Position numbers and translations under genes: made by a program
Source: JBBRGG01 sp038240875
GTDB lineage: Bacteria; Planctomycetota; Phycisphaerae; Phycisphaerales; UBA1924
Direction: 5' to 3'
Assembly: GCA_038240875.1 (NCBI GenBank)
Contig: JBBRGG010000088.1
Span: 1 to 13,075 of the forward strand
DNA length: 13,075 bases
Part shown: piece after piece, positions 6,886 through 12,819 of the stretch
How the letters are laid out: every line of letters starts with the position of its first letter
Numbering within the stretch: the stretch's first letter is position 1
The notes under the pieces: generated by a model
Seen by the model: only the letters and a program-made list of their open reading frames with translations
The model's database searches: none
What the model was told of the DNA's origin: nothing

Positions 6886-7253
6886 ACGCGACATTTCAAG
6901 GACTGGATTTGTTCTCGTCGGGGCCGCATCGAGTTGTGACAAGGCCGAGAGAACTGTCGATTGTGGCGAACTTTCAGTTGAATCTGCCTGGGTCGGGTTC
7001 GACGATCATCGGCGTTTCTGATTGGGAAGTTGTGATCGAAGGACGGCTTGTGGCTTTGACTTCTACGGCGCTACGGACGCTGCGCGAGGGGTTTGTTGAG
7101 TTGATCACCGACCCGGCAACTTCGGGTGAGTTAATGTTGCCGGATGGATTTTCGTATTCGTCGTTGTATATCACGAGGTATGAAGAGACCGGGCTGGTGG
7201 CTAAGGGGCGAACCAAGAGTGTTGGGTATCGGGCGACGTTCCGAAACAAGTAG
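6882..7253 (+). CDS. Hypothetical small phage structural protein, coupled to the previous gene
   Basis: The protein is 123 aa. The start overlaps the previous stop by 4 bases, and SD GGAGGTG (6871-6877) lies inside the upstream gene. The N-terminus reads MNATFQGLDLFSSGPHRVV. Beta strands (NFQLNLPGSGSTIIGVSD, WEVVIEGRLVAL) follow, then a helix (ALRTLREGFVELI), and strands ending in SLYITRYEET and SVGYRATFRN. The strand-helix-strand plan and length are compatible with tail-completion, stopper or baseplate-type proteins, but I cannot name a family. The operon position and coupling argue for a structural role beside the 6442-6885 product. Confidence 0.72.
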   Translation: MNATFQGLDLFSSGPHRVVTRPRELSIVANFQLNLPGSGSTIIGVSDWEVVIEGRLVALTSTALRTLREGFVELITDPATSGELMLPDGFSYSSLYITRYEETGLVAKGRTKSVGYRATFRNK

Positions 7254-7337
7254 TGATTGACGGGGATGGGATGTGTTGGTTGGAGTGGCGGGCGAGTGGG
7301 TGGAAAGATATGAAGTGGCGAGCCAATGGAGGTAACT

Positions 7338-7712
7338 ATGGATCCGCAAGTGATCGCGTCGTTTGCGCAGTTTGGGGCGGCAGGGTTGATTGGTTGGATG
7401 TGGCTTACCGAGCGAAGGCAGGCGGTTGTGCGTGAGCAGCAACTTGGCGAAGCGCATGCGAAGTTGATGCGTGAACGAGAGAGTTTGGATGTGCTTGTTG
7501 CCGCGCTGCGCGAGAATACGCGTGCGCTGAGCGCGATCGAAGTTGGGCAACGATCAATGCTAGGGTTGCTAGGCCGAATCGGGAGGATGAGAAGTACGGG
7601 CTGGAGCGGTAATGAGCAGGGAAGAAATCAACGAGCGGCGACGACGAGGGAAGAGGTGCGTGAGGATAAAGGGCCGGTGGCTGGCGGGCCGGTGGTGGTT
7701 GGCTTGCAATAG
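7338..7712 (+). CDS. Holin-like single-pass membrane protein with coiled coil
   Basis: The protein is 124 aa from the ATG at 7338, chosen because TGGAGGT (7327-7333) lies four bases upstream and includes the alternative ATG at 7326. The order is: a short N-terminus (MDPQ); one membrane helix (VIASFAQFGAAGLIGWMWL); a charged stop (TERRQ); a long coiled-coil-prone segment (about residues 25-80, EQQLGEAHAKLMRERESLDV); and a Gly/Arg-rich disordered tail. The layout resembles small phage holin or hemolysin XhlA-like proteins, which permeabilise or anchor to the inner membrane during release. No endolysin lies nearby, so a membrane anchor for particle assembly is also possible. The frame continues past the TAG into a pentapeptide repeat (see 7712-7782). 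Confidence 0.65.
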   Translation: MDPQVIASFAQFGAAGLIGWMWLTERRQAVVREQQLGEAHAKLMRERESLDVLVAALRENTRALSAIEVGQRSMLGLLGRIGRMRSTGWSGNEQGRNQRAATTREEVREDKGPVAGGPVVVGLQ

Positions 7713-7782
7713 CGCGGCGGGCTGATGCGCGGCGGGCTGGTGTGCGGCGGGCTGGTGCGCGGCGGGCTGGTGCGCGGCCGAT
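7712..7782 (+). repeat. 15-bp tandem repeat (four full copies plus a partial), in frame after a TAG stop
   Basis: The unit GCGCGGCGGGCTGGT starts at 7712, 7727, 7742, 7757 and, partially, 7772. It begins on the last base of the TAG of the holin-like gene. In that gene's frame it would read RGGLM, RGGLV, CGGLV, RGGLV and RGR before a TGA at 7782-7784. Confidence 0.9.
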
Positions 7783-7840
7783 GAACCGGGTGGTTGGTAT
7801 GATTGTGCGTAGATGAAATTTTATAGAAAAAAGAGCAAAG

Positions 7841-7866
7841 CCTCTCTCACTGCGAGAGAGGTTTTT
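7841..7866 (+). terminator. Rho-independent terminator closing the phage-like block
   Basis: A perfect 8-bp stem, CCTCTCTC (7841-7848) and GAGAGAGG (7854-7861), with loop ACTGC, is followed directly by TTTTT (7862-7866). An A-rich run just upstream (7827-7839) could make it work from the other strand too. It falls between the holin-like gene and the lipoprotein gene. Confidence 0.85.
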
Positions 7867-8003
7867 CGTTGCGAGACCGAGTTTCGGCTAGGATTTGCAA
7901 TGAATGTTGACGCGAGGGTTGCGTAAAGTGTTTGATGCATGAAGCCCAAACAAACAAAGCGTGTGTGGCGGCGTTTTTTCGCGGAGTGGCGAATGTGCGG
8001 AGC

Positions 8004-8741
8004 ATGGATAAACGTGAGGTGGCTCGCCGTGGGGTGGATCGCCGTGGGGTGGATCGCTGTGGGGTGAGGTCGCGCGTGGTGAGCAAGATGGTGTTGGTGG
8101 CGTTCGCTGGCGTTATTACATGCGGGGTTGGTGGGGTTGGTGGGCTTAGTGGGTGTGACGTTGCGCGGGAAGGAAATTTGTCGAATAGCGGGGCCGGGGG
8201 AAGAGGTGGTGGTGAAGATGGTGCGAAAGTGGGCGACACAGAGGCGATGATCAATGAGCGAGATGCGTATCGCGCGTTTGCGCCAGCGCGGGTGCGGATT
8301 CATCCGCTGACGCTTGTTGATGCGGTAGCGTCGGATACGAATGAAACTGGAGCGGGGTCGGGCGCGAAGGATCGTGCCGTGCTGGTGTTGCATTATGAGC
8401 TGCGTGATCGGTTTGGCGATTCGATCAAGGCGTTGGGGCTGCTCAAGGTTGAGTTGTATAGGCCGGCGCCGGGCGTGATGGGGGGGGCTGAAACGCGGGA
8501 GGCGAATTGGACAGTCGCTGATACGCTGGAGGCGGAGGGGAATAGCACGCGGTTTGATCGCACGACGCGGACGTACCGGGTTCAGTTGTTCGCGCCGGGG
8601 TGGGTGCGAGATTGGGCGGCGGGTGATGCGGCGGCGAGGAGTGGCACGCCTTGGATCAAGGTGCGGGTGGTGTATGAGACGCTGGATGGGGATGGGAAGA
8701 TGCGGACGATCACGGATGAGTTTGTGATTCAGGCGAAGTAG
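8004..8741 (+). CDS. Predicted lipoprotein of unknown function
   Basis: The protein is 245 aa from the ATG at 8004; other possible starts are 7932 or 7935 (longer) and 8088 (a compact signal peptide). A hydrophobic stretch (MVLVAFAGVITCGVGGVGG) ends in the lipobox LSGC, so the mature protein should begin at Cys and be lipid-anchored. A Gly-rich linker follows. From about residue 80 there is a compact domain: RVRIHPLTLVDAV, VLVLHYELRDRFGDSIKALG, LLKVELYRP, then TRTYRVQLFAPGWV, and a final strand WIKVRVVYETLDGDGKMRTI. This alternating-strand pattern suggests a C2- or Ig-like beta sandwich. I do not recognise the family. A terminator separates it from the phage-like block, so it is probably a separate chromosomal gene. 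The N-terminal region carries a 15-bp repeat. Confidence 0.78.
   Translation: MDKREVARRGVDRRGVDRCGVRSRVVSKMVLVAFAGVITCGVGGVGGLSGCDVAREGNLSNSGAGGRGGGEDGAKVGDTEAMINERDAYRAFAPARVRIHPLTLVDAVASDTNETGAGSGAKDRAVLVLHYELRDRFGDSIKALGLLKVELYRPAPGVMGGAETREANWTVADTLEAEGNSTRFDRTTRTYRVQLFAPGWVRDWAAGDAAARSGTPWIKVRVVYETLDGDGKMRTITDEFVIQAK
8025..8069 (+). repeat. Three 15-bp tandem repeats in the lipoprotein N-terminal region
   Basis: The unit CGCCGTGGGGTGGAT is exact at 8025 and 8040, and a third copy at 8055 is degenerate. In frame it codes (R)RGVD-type pentapeptides, which make the n-region of the signal peptide long and arginine-rich. Confidence 0.85.
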
Positions 8742-8821
8742 GGAAGAAGATGTAGAGTGGCAGAGTGAAAGATACAAACTAAAGATAATATACTATAGAG
8801 GTACAGAGAAGATACAAAGAT

Positions 8822-8867
8822 GAGAAGAGAGAAGGAAAGAAGGAGATAAAGGGGAAGGGGGAAGAAG
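8822..8867 (+). repeat. Polypurine tract
   Basis: There are 25 uninterrupted purines (8822-8846), one T, then 20 more purines (8848-8867). Such homopurine runs can adopt triplex or R-loop structures. Confidence 0.8.
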
Positions 8868-8904
8868 TGGCAGAGTGGCGCAGTGATAGAGCCAAAGTAA
8901 AGAT

Positions 8905-9400
8905 AATTAGCCACAGAAGCAAAGACAGCACCACGATTGAAGCAATCATGGTGGCACGAAGATAGTACAAACCCTTTGTCGGAGAGATGTGATACCAAAA
9001 GTAGAATATAGAAAACACAGAATACAGAAGTAAAGACAGCACCACGATTGAAGCAATCATGGTGGCACGAAGACAAAGAACGAAGACTAAGCACAAAGAC
9101 AGTACAAACCCTTTGTAGGAGAGAGGGGGTACCCAAGGCAGAAAATAGAAGACACAGAATACAGAAGAAAAGATAGCACCACGATTGAAGCAATCATGGT
9201 GGCACGAAGACTAAGCACGAAGACAGTACAAACCCTTTGTCGGAGAGAGGGGGTACCCGAGGCAGAATATAGAAGACACAGAATACAGAAGAAAAGACAG
9301 CACCACGATTGAAGCAATCATGGTGGCACGAAGACTAGCACGAAGACAAAGCACGAAGACAGTGCAAACCCCGCCCTCTCGGAGAGAGGGGGTACCCAAG
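8905..9400. repeat. Four-unit interspersed/tandem hairpin repeat array
   Basis: Four copies of a 25-bp near-perfect palindrome lie at 8929-8953, 9040-9064, 9177-9201 and 9301-9325. The arms are CACCACGATTG and CAATCATGGTG around AAG, with one G-U-compatible mismatch, and all four copies are identical. Each is followed by GGCACGAAGA and related CGAAGAC/AAGCAC mini-repeats, then AGT(A/G)CAAACCC and, in units 2-4, a GGAGAGAGGGGGTACCC block (9118, 9242, 9381). The next unit's ATAGAA(G/A)ACACAGAATACAG lead-in follows. Unit spacing is 111, 137 and 124 bp; the differences come from the mini-repeats. Unit 1 is the most diverged outside the hairpin. Confidence 0.9.
9374..9390. repeat. GAGAG hairpin ending the repeat array
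   Basis: CCCTCTC (9374-9380) and GAGAGGG (9384-9390) pair around GGA. Units 2 and 3 keep the right arm, but their left arm reads CCCTTTGT, so only this copy can form the full stem. Similar CTCTC/GAGAG stems occur at 1503 and 7841. Confidence 0.6.
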
Positions 9401-9460
9401 GTAGCTTGGATATTCACCAGGATTCGTAACACGGAATGAAGAAGTAGAAGGAGTAGTCAC

Positions 9461-9473
9461 AGGCTGGACGCCT
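9461..9473. repeat. AGGC-TGGAC-GCCT palindrome, possible interspersed repeat
   Basis: A short palindrome with flanks CAC and ATGCCAC. From memory, GGCATAGGCGTCCAGCCTG-like words recur between genes in planctomycetes and some other phyla, so this may be one copy of a dispersed family. I cannot check that here. Confidence 0.3.
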
Positions 9474-9551
9474 ATGCCACGAGAAGAAAGCGGTCGCTTT
9501 GTAAGGGACTCTTTGGAAGGCGAAAAACGAAACGCGAGCAGAGCAGAGAAG

Positions 9552-9594
9552 AGCACAGTGGCACATCAGCACAGTGGCACATCAGCACAGTGGC
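9552..9594 (+). repeat. 16-bp tandem repeat, about 2.7 copies
   Basis: AGCACAGTGGCACATC is exact at 9552-9567 and 9568-9583, and a third partial copy (AGCACAGTGGC) lies at 9584-9594. The period is not a multiple of three, which argues against coding here. Confidence 0.85.
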
Positions 9595-9681
9595 TCGGGG
9601 TAAGAAGTAAAGGAGACGCCCTCAAGTGTTTCGGGGGTAATAGGGTGGCGTTTGGAGGGCGAGATTCATCCTATTGAAGCG

Positions 9682-12600
9682 ATGGGCCGATATTGGATGA
9701 TGCTGATATGGCGAACCAATTGCGGGCTTGGTGCGACGGCAAGGTGGCATGTTGGCGCGCGCGTGGTGGTGGCGGCGGTGATGGCGGCGGCGGGGTGTGT
9801 GCCGACGTGGGCGCAGGTGGTGGTTGAGGCTGAGAGTGAGGCGAGTGGCACGGCGAGTGGCACGAAAGCCGCGTCGCCCAGCAGTGTGATTGAGAGGCCT
9901 TCGGTTGCGGGGCGGGTGGTGAAGATCTTTGATTTTGAGGAGCGATTAACGAACCCGTCGCCGGTGCCGATGGGCTGGTTTCGTGCGCAGTCGACGATTA
10001 AAGAGCCGGAGCGGCGGCGTGGGTTTCCGCATTGGAACCATGCGGAACTTGTGTACACGTCGGATGGGTTGAGGTCAGGGAAGGGTGTGGATGTACGTGG
10101 GGCGAACGCCAGTTCGCAGGCTTTGCAAAGGGAAAGGGGTGGTGGGGGACAAGATGCGCAGGAGCGTGCGAATGCGATAGCGTTGAGTGGCGAGGGGGCG
10201 GTTCGGTTGGGGACGCAGGGCGGGAGTGTGGGGCTTGCGTTGGAGCCTGGGGTGTTGCCGATCTTTGCGGGGGCGGATTATTGGGTGAGTGCGGTGGTGC
10301 AGACGCAGGAGTTGCGCAATGCGCGAGCGACGCTACGGGCGTCGTTGCTTGATGCGAAGGGGAACGAGATCAATGGGTCGGTTGGGTATGCGCCATTGAC
10401 GATTGCGGAGGGGAAGTGGAAGCCTTTGGGTGTTGAGGTGTTAGGTGCGCATCCGGCGGCGGCGTTTATGCGGATTGAGTTGCAGGTGTTGCAGCCGGAG
10501 GACGTGCCTTTGGTTGGGCGTACACAGTTTGGCACATTTGTGCAGGATGTCGCGGGTGCGGCGACGTTTGACGATGTGGTGATTGTACAGATTCCGCGAG
10601 TTGAGTTGTCGATTGATGCGCCGAACAACGTTTTCGAGGGCGTGTTTGAGGGGACAAAGAAGCCGACGTTACGAGCAACGGTGCGTGATTTGTCGGGGGA
10701 GGAGTTGTCGCTTGACATTTCGATTCTGGACATTGATGGGAAGGTGGTTGATTCGACGCGGTCGCGGCTTGGGGTTGGGCAGGGCGCGTTGGTGTTCACG
10801 CCAAAGTTGCCTGGGTATGGGTGGTATCGGGCGACGATGGACGTACTTGGGCCTGATGGGCGTGTAGGCGGGAGCGCGAGTGATTTTGTGTGGGTGGCTA
10901 CGGCGGCGAGTGGGGCGCTATCGCGGACGGGGCTGCGGATGGCCGAGGTACCACAGCGGATGATGGGGATGGCGATGGTGACGCTGCCGGATAGTTTTAT
11001 GATGGAGATGCCGAAGTTGATGGAGCAGGCGAATGTGGGGTGGGCATCGATGGCGGCGTGGCGTCAGGAGGATGATTTGGCGGCGGTGACTTCGCGAGCG
11101 GATCGGATACGAACGGTTGTGGAACGTGTGAGCGCGGATGGGCGAATGTTGACGCTTGGGCTGGATCGCGGGCCATCGGCTTTAGCGCTGGCGGCGAAGA
11201 CGCCTGCGGAAGAAGTGTGGACGCTGTTGACAAGGAGCGATGCGGCAGCGGAGCCATATTTTGCGCCGATTGCGGACCGGATTGGGCAGGCGGTGGTGCG
11301 GTGGCAGATTGGCGCGGTTGGCGACGATACGGCGTTTTGGAAGAATACGAGCGTGTTGCAGAATGCGCGGCGAGCGCTGGCGCGGAAGGCGGCTGCGCCG
11401 GTGATAGTTGTGCCTACGCGGGCGAGCGCGGGGTGGAGCTCGACGGCGATGCGAGCGCTTGGCGACGACGCGATGTGGTTGTTTGTCGCGGATGACACGG
11501 TAAGCTCGCGCGGCGTGGGCGATTTGGCGCGAACGCTGGTGAGCGACTTTGCGGGCGCGTCGGCGGCTCCTGAGCGCGTGGTGTTGTTGCAGCGGATGGA
11601 TCCTTTGGTGTATGGCGTGCGCGATGGGGCGCGGCACATGGCGCACGCGATGGCGGAATTTTGGGCTAATGGCAAGAGGGCTGATGTGCTGGACATGCGG
11701 CTTGGGCTTGCAATTGACCAGCCTTGGCGGGTGCAGCAGGGGCGGAGGCCACAGTTGATGCCGACGCCGGAGCTTGCGATTTGGCGGGCGATGGGATCGG
11801 CGTTGGTGGATCGCGTGGTGGTCGGGCCATTTGATGCGACGGCGGGGATACGCGGGGTTGTGCTTGCGCCGATGGCGGGGGCGCGAAGCGGGCGCGAGGG
11901 TGCGCTGTTGTTGTGGAATGATGGGGCTGCGGCGGAAGATGCGTATATCGAGGCGTTTTTAGGGAGTGGAGATATACGGATCGTGGACTGCTTTGGGAAT
12001 GCGCGGCCTGCGCCTAATGCGGCGGCCAAACCAGGGCAGACAGGGCGGGCGGTGCGGATTGATGTGGGAGACTGGCCGGTGGTTGTTGAGGGTGTGGACG
12101 TGAATCTGGTGCGGTTTTTGGCGTCGATCAAGATTGATGAGCCGTTTGTACCTTCGACGAGCGATGTGCACGCGCGAGCAATCGAGTTGATGAATCCGTG
12201 GCCGGTGGCGATATCGGGGCGGGTGGTGATATTAGAGCCGGGCGGGTATGAGGCGAGTTCAGGAAGGCAGCGCGATCGAAAGTGGCGGGTTGGGCCGCGG
12301 TCGATACCTTTTGTAATGGACCCGGGGGCGAGAGAGTCGCTCAAGTTTGATCTAAGCTTTGCGCCGTCGGAAGAAATTGGAAAGCATCTGGTAGTGATGC
12401 GGGTTGAGCTTGCGGCGGACAAGGAGTATGGGTCGATTTTGGCGACGCGCGAGATTGAGATTGGGTTGCCTGGGGTGCGGATGGATCTGGCGTATTCGCT
12501 GAGCGGAGTGAATGGAAATGATGTGGTGGTGGAGGCGTCGGTGGCGAATGGTGGGGCGACGCCTTTGACGCTGGATATGACGAGCTTTGCGCCAGACTTG

Positions 12601-12765
12601 CCACGGGCGAAGGGCGTGATCACGGATTTAAAGAACGGGAACCGGACGGTGGTTCGGTTTGCGTTTGCGAATAGTTACGCGAAACTTCGAGGGAAACGAG
12701 TGATCGTGTCGGCTGTGGAGCCTGATGGCGGGCGAAGGATTACGGCGTCGTTGCGGATTGAGTAG
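9682..12765 (+). CDS. Very large secreted multidomain protein, possible carbohydrate-active (glycosidase-like)
   Basis: The protein is 1027 aa from the ATG at 9682. The frame opens at a TTG at 9652, and ATGs at 9697 and 9700 would also serve. A signal peptide is clear: basic ARWHVGAR, hydrophobic VVVAAVMAAAGCV, and a likely cleavage in PTWAQV; AAGC could instead act as a lipobox. Residues about 60-290 look like a jelly-roll carbohydrate-binding module (IFDFEERL, MGWFRAQ, RRGFPHWN, then YWVSAVVQTQ and ATFDDVVIVQIP). An Ig-like domain (about 295-405) ends with GYGWYRATMDVLGPDGRVGG. A central alpha/beta part (about 415-750) has TIM-barrel character (VGWASMAAW, VVRWQIGAVGDDT, APVIVVPTRAS). The C-terminus is a set of beta domains. 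I see no certain catalytic pair. A role in binding or degrading extracellular polysaccharide is inference; a surface structural protein is the alternative. No SD. Confidence 0.85.
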   Translation: MGRYWMMLIWRTNCGLGATARWHVGARVVVAAVMAAAGCVPTWAQVVVEAESEASGTASGTKAASPSSVIERPSVAGRVVKIFDFEERLTNPSPVPMGWFRAQSTIKEPERRRGFPHWNHAELVYTSDGLRSGKGVDVRGANASSQALQRERGGGGQDAQERANAIALSGEGAVRLGTQGGSVGLALEPGVLPIFAGADYWVSAVVQTQELRNARATLRASLLDAKGNEINGSVGYAPLTIAEGKWKPLGVEVLGAHPAAAFMRIELQVLQPEDVPLVGRTQFGTFVQDVAGAATFDDVVIVQIPRVELSIDAPNNVFEGVFEGTKKPTLRATVRDLSGEELSLDISILDIDGKVVDSTRSRLGVGQGALVFTPKLPGYGWYRATMDVLGPDGRVGGSASDFVWVATAASGALSRTGLRMAEVPQRMMGMAMVTLPDSFMMEMPKLMEQANVGWASMAAWRQEDDLAAVTSRADRIRTVVERVSADGRMLTLGLDRGPSALALAAKTPAEEVWTLLTRSDAAAEPYFAPIADRIGQAVVRWQIGAVGDDTAFWKNTSVLQNARRALARKAAAPVIVVPTRASAGWSSTAMRALGDDAMWLFVADDTVSSRGVGDLARTLVSDFAGASAAPERVVLLQRMDPLVYGVRDGARHMAHAMAEFWANGKRADVLDMRLGLAIDQPWRVQQGRRPQLMPTPELAIWRAMGSALVDRVVVGPFDATAGIRGVVLAPMAGARSGREGALLLWNDGAAAEDAYIEAFLGSGDIRIVDCFGNARPAPNAAAKPGQTGRAVRIDVGDWPVVVEGVDVNLVRFLASIKIDEPFVPSTSDVHARAIELMNPWPVAISGRVVILEPGGYEASSGRQRDRKWRVGPRSIPFVMDPGARESLKFDLSFAPSEEIGKHLVVMRVELAADKEYGSILATREIEIGLPGVRMDLAYSLSGVNGNDVVVEASVANGGATPLTLDMTSFAPDLPRAKGVITDLKNGNRTVVRFAFANSYAKLRGKRVIVSAVEPDGGRRITASLRIE

Positions 12766-12819
12766 GGCGGGCTCGTGAAGGTGGTATAGAAGTGGCGGAA
12801 ACCGTGGTACCCTGTATGC

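Larger units (their letters stand above)
8742..9681. other. 940-bp gene-free, purine-rich repeat region
   Basis: I see no credible gene on either strand. The + strand is very purine-rich to about 9360, which removes stop codons from the complementary strand and makes several false hydrophobic open frames there. The region contains a polypurine tract, a four-unit hairpin repeat array, a GAGAG hairpin, a short AGGC/GCCT palindrome and a 16-bp tandem repeat, each listed separately. A short + frame at 9474-9677 has no SD or family resemblance and spans the 16-bp repeat. Confidence 0.75.

Noticed and set aside
8905..9400. CRISPR array
   Set aside because: The between-repeat stretches are themselves repeats of each other, spacing is long and uneven, and no cas genes are present.
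8729..9432. Hydrophobic minus-strand frames repeating MIASIVVLS, like tandem type I toxin peptides
   Set aside because: The frames are kept open by the pyrimidine-rich complement, which contains few stops. Repeat spacings of 111, 137 and 124 bp break a common frame, and no SD or conserved stop follows each copy.
9474..9677. Small + strand gene
   Set aside because: No SD, runs through a 16-bp non-codon-length repeat, and resembles no protein I know.
11064..12623. 519-codon minus-strand open frame
   Set aside because: It lies wholly opposite the large secreted protein; its Ser/Arg/Thr-rich translation is the typical shadow of GC-rich coding DNA.
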